A stretch of 64,000 nt of DNA from JBPRGH01 sp051418055 (GTDB taxonomy: Bacteria; Bacteroidota; Bacteroidia; Cytophagales; Cyclobacteriaceae). The notes beneath the pieces were generated by a model that had not been told where the DNA came from, ran no database searches, and saw nothing but the letters and a program-made list of their open reading frames with translations. A program made the translations under genes and the position numbers. The DNA is taken from NCBI GenBank assembly GCA_051418055.1, contig JBPRGH010000035.1:1-64000 (forward strand), read 5' to 3'. This document shows, piece after piece, positions 42,882 to 50,975 of the stretch (the first letter of the stretch is position 1; each line of letters starts with the position of its first letter).

Positions 42882-45605
42882 TTAATTTTTAAATGCTTCT
42901 TGAATAATTCGTTCCTGCTCTTTATTATGCACCTTGTAATATCCTGTAGCAGGTGATGCACTTGCTTTACGTGATATCAGCTTAAAGTTTTCATTAGGCA
43001 ATGTCCTTAAAATGAAAGTCCAGTAGCCCATGTTATTAGGTTCTTCCTGAACCCAATAAATCTCAGCATCTTTATATTTTTTCCGTATCTCCTCAAACTT
43101 CAGCTTAGGAAAAGGATGAAGCTGCTCAATTCGTACTACTGCTATATCCTTTATCTTATTATTCTCCTGATACTCTCTGAGGTCATAAAATATCTTACCA
43201 GAGCAAAACAGGATTCGTTTTACTTTAGATTTGTTTACATAATCATCATCAAGGATTTCCTGGAATCTGCCATTTGTAAAATCCTCTACAGGAGATACTA
43301 CTTTTGGATGCCTTAATAATGATTTTGGAGAAAAGACAACACATGGCTTTCTGAATTCCCAGGTTACCTGTCTTCTCAGCATATGAAAGAAGTTAGCAGG
43401 GGTGGTTATATTTACGGCTATTAGATTTTCTTCCGCAGCCAGTTGCAGGAATCGCTCCGGACGTGCATTTGAATGCTCCGGACCCTGCCCCTCATAACTA
43501 TGAGGCAATAGCATAACAAGACCGTTCATCCGCTGCCATTTACTTTCAGCGCTGGTAATAAACTGATCGATCATCACCTGTGCACCGTTTGCAAAATCAC
43601 CAAATTGTGCCTCCCATAGTACAAGAGCACTAGGAGTAGCCATTGCATAACCATATTCAAAACCTAATACCCCAAATTCCGAAAGCAGGGAGTTGAATAT
43701 CTTAAACTTCTGCTGGTCCTTCTCAATATGATCCAGAACACAATATGGCAGGTTGGTCTGCGCATCAAATATATATGCATGGCGGTGGCTGAATGTACCT
43801 CTTTTAACATCCTGACCAGACATGCGGACAATCGTATTTTCTATCAGCAATGAACCATATGCCAGTAATTCTGCATCCGCCCAATTTAATTCCTTACTTT
43901 TAAAGAAATTATCCTTCCTGGATTTTAGCAGTTTTTCTATCTGCTTGAGAGGTTTAAAACCTTTAGGTAATGTTGTTAAAGCCTTTCCAATTTTTTCTAT
44001 TTTCCCCTCTGATACACCTGTTTTTGGAGATTCATTGAAATCCTCAGGTTTTGCGCGCCTAAGCTGTTCCCATTCTTCCTCCAGCTTCTGTGGTTTATAA
44101 GGCAAAGGATTCTGTTTTACATCATTAAGCCTATCCTGAAGTAAACTGCGGAACTCCTTATCCATGTTATTTGCCATCTCCTCATCCACGTCACCCTTTT
44201 CAAGAAGTTCTTTTACGTAAATTTCTCTTGGGTTTGGATGCTTGGCAATGATATTATAAAGCTTTGGCTGAGTGAATTTTGGCTCATCACTCTCATTATG
44301 TCCATGACGACGGTAGCATAAAAGATCGATAAAAATATCTTTTCCGAATTCCTGACGGTATTCAATAGCTAATTTTGCGCACCAGGTTACCGCTTCAGCA
44401 TCATCCCCATTAACATGTAAAACAGGGGCATCAACTATTTTAGCCAGATCCGTACAATAAATACTTGAACGTGCATCATCATAATCGGTGGTAAAACCTA
44501 CCTGGTTATTTATTACAAAATGAATTGTCCCTCCGGTAGTATAGCCATCCAGCTGCGACATCTGTACAATTTCGTAAACAACACCCTGACCGGCAATGGC
44601 TGCATCACCATGAATTAAAATAGGAAGAGCTGCTTTTAAATTGCCTTTATATTCATCGTCAATCTGTGCCCGCGCATAACCTAGTACCACCGGATCAACC
44701 GCCTCAAGGTGTGAAGGATTAGGGGTAAGCTTAACATATACTTTATTACCTCCCGGTGTAGTAATATGGCTTGAATATCCTAGGTGATATTTTACATCAC
44801 CATCTCCCATTGTCAGGTCCGGGTCCACATTACCTTCAAACTCATTAAAGATCTCTGCATAAGTTTTGCCCATGATATTTGCCAGCACATTAAGCCGTCC
44901 ACGATGTGCCATTCCAATGACAACTTCTTTAACATCCACACTGGCTGCATGAGTGATGATCTTATCAAGGGCAGGGATTGTATTCTCACCCCCTTCAAGA
45001 GAAAATCTTTTTTGACCGAGATATTTGGTATGCAGGAAGTTTTCAAAAACAACCGCTTCATTTAATTTCGATAAGATCCTTTTCTTCTCTTCAATAGCAG
45101 GATCAATATTTACCGCTTCAGATTCACATTTCTTTTTAAACCAGTCCAGGATCTGTGAATCGCGTATATGCATATATTCAAATCCGATTGGACCTAAATA
45201 TATACTATCAAGTGTTTCTTTTATTTTCCGTAAGGAGGCCCGGCCTATTCCGATTTCCGACCCAACATCAAATTCCGTATCAAGATCCTGCTCGTCAAGG
45301 CCAAAATCCTCAAGTGATAATTTTACATTATGATCTCTTCTTTCTCTAACAGGATTGGTTTTTGACTTCAGGTGCCCTCTTGAACGATAAGCATGAATGA
45401 GGTTACGAACCCGTGTTTCCTTTGATGATTCAACTTCTTCAGCAACAGCGGCTCCATTTTCACCGTATTGCATGAGTGAAAATTCAAACCCTTCAAAAAA
45501 TTTTCTCCAGGAATGATCTACTGATTCTGGGTCCTGTTTGTATGATTGATACAGCTCGTCAATGTAATTAACGTCTGCATTTGAAATATATGAATATTTA
45601 TCCAT
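42882..45605 (-). CDS. sucA: 2-oxoglutarate dehydrogenase E1
   Basis: Thiamin-diphosphate enzyme that decarboxylates 2-oxoglutarate in the TCA cycle. 907 residues, the normal length. Its N-terminus has DELYQSYKQDPESVDHSWRKFFEG, followed by GMAHRGRLNVLANIMGK, the thiamin-binding GDAAIAGQGVVYE and LLCYRRHGHNESDEP, and the C-terminal LPHSYEGQGPEHSNARPERF. First gene of the operon sucA-odhB-small membrane gene-lpdA-rhomboid. Confidence 0.98.
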   Translation of the reverse strand: MDKYSYISNADVNYIDELYQSYKQDPESVDHSWRKFFEGFEFSLMQYGENGAAVAEEVESSKETRVRNLIHAYRSRGHLKSKTNPVRERRDHNVKLSLEDFGLDEQDLDTEFDVGSEIGIGRASLRKIKETLDSIYLGPIGFEYMHIRDSQILDWFKKKCESEAVNIDPAIEEKKRILSKLNEAVVFENFLHTKYLGQKRFSLEGGENTIPALDKIITHAASVDVKEVVIGMAHRGRLNVLANIMGKTYAEIFNEFEGNVDPDLTMGDGDVKYHLGYSSHITTPGGNKVYVKLTPNPSHLEAVDPVVLGYARAQIDDEYKGNLKAALPILIHGDAAIAGQGVVYEIVQMSQLDGYTTGGTIHFVINNQVGFTTDYDDARSSIYCTDLAKIVDAPVLHVNGDDAEAVTWCAKLAIEYRQEFGKDIFIDLLCYRRHGHNESDEPKFTQPKLYNIIAKHPNPREIYVKELLEKGDVDEEMANNMDKEFRSLLQDRLNDVKQNPLPYKPQKLEEEWEQLRRAKPEDFNESPKTGVSEGKIEKIGKALTTLPKGFKPLKQIEKLLKSRKDNFFKSKELNWADAELLAYGSLLIENTIVRMSGQDVKRGTFSHRHAYIFDAQTNLPYCVLDHIEKDQQKFKIFNSLLSEFGVLGFEYGYAMATPSALVLWEAQFGDFANGAQVMIDQFITSAESKWQRMNGLVMLLPHSYEGQGPEHSNARPERFLQLAAEENLIAVNITTPANFFHMLRRQVTWEFRKPCVVFSPKSLLRHPKVVSPVEDFTNGRFQEILDDDYVNKSKVKRILFCSGKIFYDLREYQENNKIKDIAVVRIEQLHPFPKLKFEEIRKKYKDAEIYWVQEEPNNMGYWTFILRTLPNENFKLISRKASASPATGYYKVHNKEQERIIQEAFKN

Positions 45606-45630
45606 GTCAACCGACTAACTAAATGAAGTT

Positions 45631-45638
45631 CAAAGATA
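45631..45638 (-). promoter_or_regulatory. -7 promoter box of the sucA operon
   Basis: The complement of CAAAGATA reads TATCTTTG, a match to TAnnTTTG, 25 bp before the sucA start codon. It is expected to drive the five-gene operon. Confidence 0.55.
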
Positions 45639-45868
45639 TGGAAAGTAATCAATGTTTGAAAATCGTATAATCGCTTACCCAATTATTAATTAATTTCCTC
45701 TGTTTTCGCTATTCTGATAACGTTATAATGGTTCAGGTGTTCGTAATTATTTTCGTGTAGAAAGTGAGTTAGTATTTTTATAAACCGGAAGAAGAAAATA
45801 TTAGCAGGTTTTTTTTTAAATGATTAGTCAAAGAAAGCTTTATTCTTTAAATCTAATCCCAACTCCGA

Positions 45869-46140
45869 GTCATTTCGACTTTAGGAGAAATCTTACTCTT
45901 CGATTAGCAGTTCCCGTTAAAAGAGAGTGAGCTTTCTCTCTTCGCATACCTGTTGGCTATAAGCGTTAAGTCTGATAAGCTTCGTTCGAAATGATTTGAC
46001 TTTTAACACAATTCATTTCGACCATAGGAGAAATCTTACTCATCGACTAGCAGTACCCGTTATATATGGAGTAAGATTTCTCTCTTCAAATTCCTGGTAG
46101 GAATAAGCTTTAGAATCTGGTAAGCTATGTTCGAAATGAC
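45869..46140. repeat. Two tandem nested-palindrome (REP-like) elements
   Basis: Unit 1 (about 45869-45994) and unit 2 (46013-46140) have the same plan. The ends TCATTTCGA and TCGAAATGA form an outer inverted repeat. Inside, unit 2 has GAGAAATCTTACTC (46028-46041) and its exact reverse complement GAGTAAGATTTCTC (46069-46082); unit 1 carries the same pair with two changes. AGCAGTACCCGTTA and AGCAGTTCCCGTTA lie in the middle loop. Elements of this type recur in Bacteroidota genomes as I recall. They could be transcribed as a stem or be mobilised by a transposase located elsewhere. Confidence 0.75.
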
Positions 46141-46178
46141 CGATTTTAAGGAATTTATTTAATTATTTCCACCACCGG

Positions 46179-46230
46179 ATCATTTGGTGGCAGGAGAAAT
46201 GCTACTCATCGATTAGCAGAATCATCAGAA
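46179..46230. repeat. Truncated third copy of the REP-like element
   Basis: ATCATTTGGTGGCAGGAGAAATGCTACTCATCGATTAGCAG is a degenerate left half of the unit at 46013 (the CATTTCGACCATAGGAGAAATCTTACTCATCGACTAGCAG type): the order TCATTT, GGAGAAAT, CTACTCATCGA and TAGCAG is kept, while the right arm is missing. A local CCACCA/TGGTGG inverted repeat overlaps its start. Confidence 0.6.
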
Positions 46231-46253
46231 ACTTACAATAATTTTAATACTCG

Positions 46254-46285
46254 TTTCCTTAATTCTAATATATATGTTATATTTG
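46254..46285 (+). promoter_or_regulatory. Promoter of the rpsP operon
   Basis: TATATTTG (46278-46285) matches the -7 consensus; TTTC at 46254-46257 is a near match to the -33 TTTG with a 20-bp spacer. About 55 bp separate the -7 box from the rpsP start codon. Confidence 0.65.
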
Positions 46286-46339
46286 CAGCCCTTTTATCGT
46301 GGACGTGATCCACAGGATAATAAGTACAAAAAAAAGAAA

Positions 46340-46942
46340 ATGGCAGTAAAAATCAGATTAGCCCGTAGGGGTAGAAAGAAATTGGCAATTTACGACGTGG
46401 TCGTAGCAGATGTCAGAGCACCGCGTGACGGTAAGTATATAGAGAGGATCGGACGTTACAATCCGAACACTAACCCGGCAACTATCGATCTTAATGAAGA
46501 CAGAGCATTTTACTGGGTGATGAATGGAGCACAGCCGACAGATACCGTAAAGGCAATGTTGAGCTACCGTGGCCTTCTTCTTAAGAAGCATCTTCAGATT
46601 GGGGTTAATAAAGGAGCCCTTACTCAGGAAGAAGCAGATAAGAAATTCAACGAGTGGGTTGAGCAGAAAGGTCTTAAAATCCAGTCTAAGCAAGATAAAT
46701 TAGCTTCTGAAGCTGAACAGATGAAAGCAGCTCGTAAAGAGGCTGAATCTAAAGTTAGAGAAGCTCGTGCTGAAGAATTGAAAAAGAAACTTCAGGCTGA
46801 AGAAGAGCCTGCTGAAGAAGCAACTGCTGAAGGTGGTGAAGAAGCAACTGCTGAAGGTGGTGAAGAGCCTACTGCAGAAGGCGAAGGCACACAACCGGAA
46901 GCTTCCGCTGAAGAGAAAAAAGAAGGAACTTCTGAAAGTTAA
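46340..46942 (+). CDS. rpsP: 30S ribosomal protein S16 with acidic C-terminal extension
   Basis: S16 helps assemble the 30S subunit. The core (about 1-110) begins MAVKIRLARRGRKKLAIYDV and continues GRYNPNTN. The 200 residues exceed the roughly 80-110 of the core: a helical, charged tail from about 110 ends in an acidic repeat (EEATAEGG twice, then EEPTAEGEG). Long S16 forms are usual in Bacteroidota. ATG at 46340 is used; an upstream in-frame ATG at 46274 overlaps the promoter and gives an unrelated lead sequence. First gene of rpsP-rimM-trmD. Confidence 0.97.
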   Translation: MAVKIRLARRGRKKLAIYDVVVADVRAPRDGKYIERIGRYNPNTNPATIDLNEDRAFYWVMNGAQPTDTVKAMLSYRGLLLKKHLQIGVNKGALTQEEADKKFNEWVEQKGLKIQSKQDKLASEAEQMKAARKEAESKVREARAEELKKKLQAEEEPAEEATAEGGEEATAEGGEEPTAEGEGTQPEASAEEKKEGTSES

Positions 46943-46951
46943 TTATAACCC

Positions 46952-47476
46952 ATGAATATTGATGCGTGCTTTGAATTAGGCTACGTGATCAAGAAACATG
47001 GTCTGAAGGGGGGAGTTAGTATCTACATTGATGCTGATGAACCTGAGAATTATATAAATCTGGAATCAGTTTTTGTCGAGATCGATCAAAAGCTGATTCC
47101 TTTTTTTATTGAAGAATTTAGCCTTCTTGGTGATAAAGCGTATGTTAAATTCGAAGATATAGATTCTGTCGAAGAAGCCGAAGAGCTTAAAGGCTCCCGT
47201 CTGTTTTTACCACTTGAAGCTTTACCACCTCTTGAAGGAAATCAGTTTTATTATCACGAGATCATCGGCTACAAAGTAAACGAACAGGATGCAGGTGATA
47301 TTGGTGTAGTGAAAGATGTCTTTGAAACCACTGCCCAGGACCTGCTATTTGTTGATCATAATGGAAAAGAGATCCTAATACCTATTGATGATGATATCAT
47401 TATTAAAGTAGAACATACTGAAAAAATGCTTTATGTTTCCTTACCGGAAGGACTTTTAGACATTTACCTCGAGTAA
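46952..47476 (+). CDS. rimM: 16S rRNA processing protein RimM
   Basis: Binds S19 and helps 16S rRNA maturation. 174 residues: N-terminal RimM domain (GYVIKKHGLKGGVSIY) and C-terminal PRC-barrel (about 95-170). The stop overlaps the trmD start by one base (TAATG). Ten bases after rpsP. Confidence 0.96.
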   Translation: MNIDACFELGYVIKKHGLKGGVSIYIDADEPENYINLESVFVEIDQKLIPFFIEEFSLLGDKAYVKFEDIDSVEEAEELKGSRLFLPLEALPPLEGNQFYYHEIIGYKVNEQDAGDIGVVKDVFETTAQDLLFVDHNGKEILIPIDDDIIIKVEHTEKMLYVSLPEGLLDIYLE

Positions 47477-48168
47477 TGCGCATAGATATTATCACCATAC
47501 TACCAAAATTATTAGAAGGTCCTTTTGCTGACTCTATATTAAAACGCGCGCAACAAAAAGGCCTGGCTGAAATTCATATACATGACCTGCGGAAATACAG
47601 CACAGATAAACACCAGAAAATAGATGACTATGCTTATGGTGGCGGTGCAGGAATGGTAATGATGATCGAACCGATAGATCTTTGCATTTCTGACCTGAAG
47701 GCACAAAGGGAATATGACGAGATCATATACATGAGCCCTGACGGTGAGCTTTTTAATCAGCCCGTCGCTAATGAGCTAAGCCTTAAGAAAAACATTATTA
47801 TTTTATGCGGACATTATAAAGGTGTTGATGAACGTGTAAGGCAGCATCTTATTACAAGAGAGATCAGTATTGGTGATTACGTGTTATCGGGAGGGGAGCT
47901 TGCTGCTGCTGTTGTTACAGATGCTGTTATTCGGTTAATTCCAGGAGTGCTTTCCGATGAAACTTCGGCTCTGACAGACTCTTTTCAGGATAATTTGCTT
48001 GCTCCTCCCGTCTATACCCGGCCCGCTGAATATAAGGGATGGGAAGTGCCGGAGGTTTTATTAAGCGGGCATGAGCAAAAAATTACAGACTGGAGGCATG
48101 ATAAGGCAATCGAGCGTACTAAACAACGTCGTCCTGACCTGCTTGATGAAGGTAGTCCAAAAGACTAG
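47476..48168 (+). CDS. trmD: tRNA (guanine-N1)-methyltransferase TrmD
   Basis: Knotted methyltransferase that makes m1G37 in tRNA and so prevents +1 frameshifting. 230 residues with DYAYGGGAGMVM, ILCGHYKGVDERV and the SAM knot SIGDYVLSGGELAA. Translationally coupled to rimM. Operon position is the classical rpsP-rimM-trmD. Confidence 0.97.
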   Translation: MRIDIITILPKLLEGPFADSILKRAQQKGLAEIHIHDLRKYSTDKHQKIDDYAYGGGAGMVMMIEPIDLCISDLKAQREYDEIIYMSPDGELFNQPVANELSLKKNIIILCGHYKGVDERVRQHLITREISIGDYVLSGGELAAAVVTDAVIRLIPGVLSDETSALTDSFQDNLLAPPVYTRPAEYKGWEVPEVLLSGHEQKITDWRHDKAIERTKQRRPDLLDEGSPKD

Positions 48169-48211
48169 AATTATTTTTCACCACAGCATTCATATTTTAT
48201 AAAATTATTTC

Positions 48212-48219
48212 TATATTTG
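48212..48219 (+). promoter_or_regulatory. -7 promoter box of rplS
   Basis: TATATTTG matches TAnnTTTG and lies 37 bp before the rplS start codon. It suggests that rplS can be transcribed apart from trmD, in addition to read-through. Confidence 0.55.
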
Positions 48220-48256
48220 CAATCCGTTTTTCGGAAGTAAGAATTTTTCTAAGATC

Positions 48257-48610
48257 ATGAGCGAGTTAATAAAATTAATAGAGGAAGAAGCAGCAGAGAA
48301 GAGGAATGGATTTCCTGCATTCAAAGCTGGTGATACGATAAACGTTCACGTTAAGATTACTGAAGGTAACAAAGAACGTGTACAGCAATTCCAGGGTACT
48401 GTAATCCAGAGAAGGCACCCGAATTCAAACGGTGAGACTTTCACTGTTAGAAAAATCTCTAATGGAGTTGGTGTTGAGCGTATTTTCCCTTTACTTTCAC
48501 CAAGTATTGATAAAATCGAAGTACTTAGAAAAGGTAAGGTAAGAAGAAAACGTATTTACTATGTACGTGGTAAGCACGGTAAGTCTGCTAGGATTAAAGA
48601 ACAGATTTAA
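48257..48610 (+). CDS. rplS: 50S ribosomal protein L19
   Basis: L19 sits at the subunit interface. 117 residues, normal length; conserved FPAFKAGDTINVHVKI, RIFPLLSPSIDKIEVLRKGKVRRKR. Follows trmD by 88 bp with its own -7 box and a terminator after it. Confidence 0.98.
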   Translation: MSELIKLIEEEAAEKRNGFPAFKAGDTINVHVKITEGNKERVQQFQGTVIQRRHPNSNGETFTVRKISNGVGVERIFPLLSPSIDKIEVLRKGKVRRKRIYYVRGKHGKSARIKEQI

Positions 48611-48629
48611 TTTTAATATAAAATACTAT

Positions 48630-48667
48630 AAAGCCAATCCCGATTATGATCAGGATTGGCTTTTTTA
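48630..48667 (+). terminator. Terminator after rplS
   Basis: AAGCCAATCC and GGATTGGCTT make a 10-bp stem with a 12-nt loop, followed by a run of T. Confidence 0.9.
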
Positions 48668-48737
48668 TTTAACAATTCTCCACATTAGGCATTATTTAGT
48701 AAATTTACAGTCCGTTTTAATCAAACCATTCTAAACT

Positions 48738-49805
48738 ATGTCAATAAATAAAATAGAAGAATTATTAGGTAATGAGGCTGATAGCCTGCTAAACCACAAG
48801 GCAAAGGTTAGCAAAGACAAGCTTCACACTCCTTCTCCAGACTTCGTGGATAAAATATTTGTTAATTCAAATAGAAATCCACAGGTGCTACGCAGCCTCG
48901 GCCAGCTTTTCGGATCAGGTCGTCTTGCCAAGACGGGTTATGTTTCAATCCTTCCGGTAGATCAGGGTATCGAACATAGTGCCGGAGCATCGTTTGCTAA
49001 AAACCCAGACTATTTTGATCCTGAAAACATAGTAAAACTAGCCATTGAAGGCGGCTGTAATGCTGTAGCCACAACATTCGGTAATCTGGCTATGGTATCG
49101 AGAAAATATGCTCATAGGATACCTTTTATTGTTAAGATCAACCACAACGAGCTGCTTACTTACCCAAATCAATACGACCAGATCATGTATGGCTCGGTTG
49201 ATGAAGCATGGAATTTAGGTGCAGTTGCAGTAGGTGCTACTATTTATTTTGGAAGCGAGGAATCTTCAAGGCAAATCATTGAAATAGCAGCTGCTTTTGA
49301 GCGCGCTCATGAATTGGGTATGGCAACGATCTTATGGTGCTATATCAGAAATGATGCTTTTAAGAGAGACAAGGATTATCATGTTGCTGCTGATCTTACT
49401 GCACAGGCAAATCATCTTGGCGTTACGCTGCAGGCAGATATTATTAAGCAGAAATTACCTGAGAACAACGGTGGGTATAAAGCTTTAAACAGCGGCGACT
49501 CCAGCTATGGTAAATTAGATGAGCGTATTTATACTGAGCTATCATCTGACAATCCGATTGACCTTTGCCGTTACCAGGTGATCAATTGCTATATGGGAAG
49601 AGCGGGCCTGATCAATTCAGGGGGAGCCTCTTCAGGTAAATCTGACCTGGCAGAAGCTGTAAGGACAGCTGTAATTAATAAGCGTGCCGGTGGTATGGGA
49701 TTGATCTCCGGACGTAAAGCATTTCAGCGTCCAATGAATGAAGGGGTAGACCTGTTAAATGCTATTCAGGATGTTTATCTGGCTAAAGAAATAGATTTAG
49801 CTTAA
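48738..49805 (+). CDS. fbaB: Class I fructose-bisphosphate aldolase, archaeal/FbaB type
   Basis: Schiff-base aldolase of glycolysis and gluconeogenesis; 355 residues. The family segments SILPVDQGIEHSAG (start of the barrel), VATTFGNLAMVSRKYAHRIPFIVKIN and GRAGLINSGG (phosphate-binding end) are present. The catalytic lysine lies within the barrel and was not assigned. Monocistronic, with a terminator hairpin after it. Confidence 0.92.
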   Translation: MSINKIEELLGNEADSLLNHKAKVSKDKLHTPSPDFVDKIFVNSNRNPQVLRSLGQLFGSGRLAKTGYVSILPVDQGIEHSAGASFAKNPDYFDPENIVKLAIEGGCNAVATTFGNLAMVSRKYAHRIPFIVKINHNELLTYPNQYDQIMYGSVDEAWNLGAVAVGATIYFGSEESSRQIIEIAAAFERAHELGMATILWCYIRNDAFKRDKDYHVAADLTAQANHLGVTLQADIIKQKLPENNGGYKALNSGDSSYGKLDERIYTELSSDNPIDLCRYQVINCYMGRAGLINSGGASSGKSDLAEAVRTAVINKRAGGMGLISGRKAFQRPMNEGVDLLNAIQDVYLAKEIDLA

Positions 49806-49821
49806 TTAATTATAACTTTGT

Positions 49822-49856
49822 ACCGGTAATAGTATTTATGCTATTACCGGTTTTTG
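49822..49856 (+). terminator. Terminator after the aldolase gene
   Basis: ACCGGTAATAG and CTATTACCGGT form an 11-bp stem with an 8-nt loop, followed by TTTTT. Confidence 0.92.
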
Positions 49857-49875
49857 CATTAAAAAGGAATTCAAT

Positions 49876-50718
49876 ATGGCTTGGTTTAAGCGTAAGGATA
49901 AAGGAATACAAACACCAACAGAACAGAAAAAGGATGCTCCGGAAGGATTATGGTTCAAAACCCCCTCCGGTAAAATCATTCACACTCGTGAATTAAAAAG
50001 CAATGCGTATGTAAGCCCTGAAGATGGCTACCATGCACGTATTGGTTCTAAGGAGTATTTTGAGCTTCTGTTTGATAACAATAAATTTACAGAGCTTGAT
50101 CCTGACATGGAATCAGCTGATCCTTTGAATTTCAAGGATACTAAACCATATCCTGATCGTATCAAACAAAGTCAGAAGAAATCAGGATTAAAAGATGCAG
50201 TAAGAAGTGCCTATGGTAAAATAAATGGTATGGATATAACCATTGCCTGTATGGATTTTGATTTTATTGGCGGCTCGATGGGTTCCGCTGTCGGTGAAAA
50301 AATTGCCAGGGCAATCGATCATAGCCTTGATAAAAAGATCCCTTTCCTGATGATCTCAAAATCAGGTGGGGCAAGAATGATGGAAGCAGGGTTATCACTG
50401 ATGCAGATGGCTAAAACATCCGCTCGCCTGGCCCTTCTTGATGAGGCAAAGATCCCTTACATATCCTTGGTAACAGATCCAACTACTGGTGGTGTGACAG
50501 CCTCTTATGCTATGCTTGGAGATTTTAATATTGCCGAACCTGATTCATTAATTGGATTTGCCGGGCCAAGGGTTATCCGGGAAACAATTGGAAAAGACCT
50601 GCCAAAAGGATTTCAGAGTTCGGAATTTGTTCAGGAGCATGGATTCCTGGATTTTATTGTAGATAGAAGAAACCTTAAAGATAGGTTAACATTACTTTTA
50701 AAGATGCTTAAAAACTAA
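49876..50718 (+). CDS. accD: Acetyl-CoA carboxylase carboxyltransferase subunit beta
   Basis: Forms malonyl-CoA with AccA for fatty-acid synthesis. 280 residues; the crotonase-fold region has GGSMGSAVGEKIARA, SKSGGARMMEAGLSLMQMAK and GGVTASYAMLGD. The N-terminal zinc ribbon is altered: in place of the four cysteines stand T29, G32, S47 and D50 (KTPSG and VSPEDGYH), so no zinc can be bound there. I recall this for other Bacteroidota. The stop codon is inside a hairpin. Confidence 0.95.
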   Translation: MAWFKRKDKGIQTPTEQKKDAPEGLWFKTPSGKIIHTRELKSNAYVSPEDGYHARIGSKEYFELLFDNNKFTELDPDMESADPLNFKDTKPYPDRIKQSQKKSGLKDAVRSAYGKINGMDITIACMDFDFIGGSMGSAVGEKIARAIDHSLDKKIPFLMISKSGGARMMEAGLSLMQMAKTSARLALLDEAKIPYISLVTDPTTGGVTASYAMLGDFNIAEPDSLIGFAGPRVIRETIGKDLPKGFQSSEFVQEHGFLDFIVDRRNLKDRLTLLLKMLKN

Positions 50719-50731
50719 GCATCTTTAAAAG
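50695..50731. terminator. Hairpin overlapping the accD stop codon
   Basis: CTTTTAAAGATGCTTA (50695-50710) and TAAGCATCTTTAAAAG (50716-50731) are perfect 16-bp complements around loop AAAAC. The accD stop TAA is the first triplet of the right arm. It is AT-rich and followed by only a weak T-run. It probably ends accD transcription. Confidence 0.6.
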
Positions 50732-50858
50732 TTTGTCTTTATAATTCCTTCGATTCCTTAAGTTGTTAATAATAAATCACAATTGGAGGTTTTACCAGTA
50801 CCAGCTTTGATGTGTGGTGCTATGCAGCTCTTATCAGTTATCTTCCGGCAGTGGTATT

Positions 50859-50930
50859 AGATCCTGAAATAAATTCAGGATGACTGGAAACTGTTCTACT
50901 GGTTTAAGTTTAGCAAAGCGCAACTTAAAC
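50859..50930. repeat. Two small palindromes in the accD-ccmF gap
   Basis: ATCCTGAA-ATAAA-TTCAGGAT (about 50860-50882, the CATCCTGAA type often seen between genes of Bacteroidota, from memory) and GTTTAAGTT (50902-50910) with AACTTAAAC (50922-50930), 9 bp with an 11-nt loop. The rest of the 257-bp gap (50719-50975) shows no gene. Confidence 0.5.
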
Positions 50931-50975
50931 CTTGCAATATGAGCAAATTTGTAACTTGCTTAAAGATGCCTAAAA

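Larger units (their letters stand above)
45606..46339. other. Gene-free region between sucA and rpsP
   Basis: 734 bp without a convincing gene. It holds the sucA -7 box near one end, two REP-like palindromic units and a decayed third, and the rpsP promoter at the other end. The part from about 45640 to 45868 shows nothing recognisable: it is AT-rich and no long frame stands out. Confidence 0.8.

Noticed and set aside
45869..46230. Insertion sequence
   Set aside because: No transposase frame is present and there is no target-site duplication; only short nested palindromes.
46274..46339. N-terminal extension of S16 from the ATG at 46274
   Set aside because: It overlaps the -7 box and the peptide is unlike S16; ATG at 46340 gives the conserved start.
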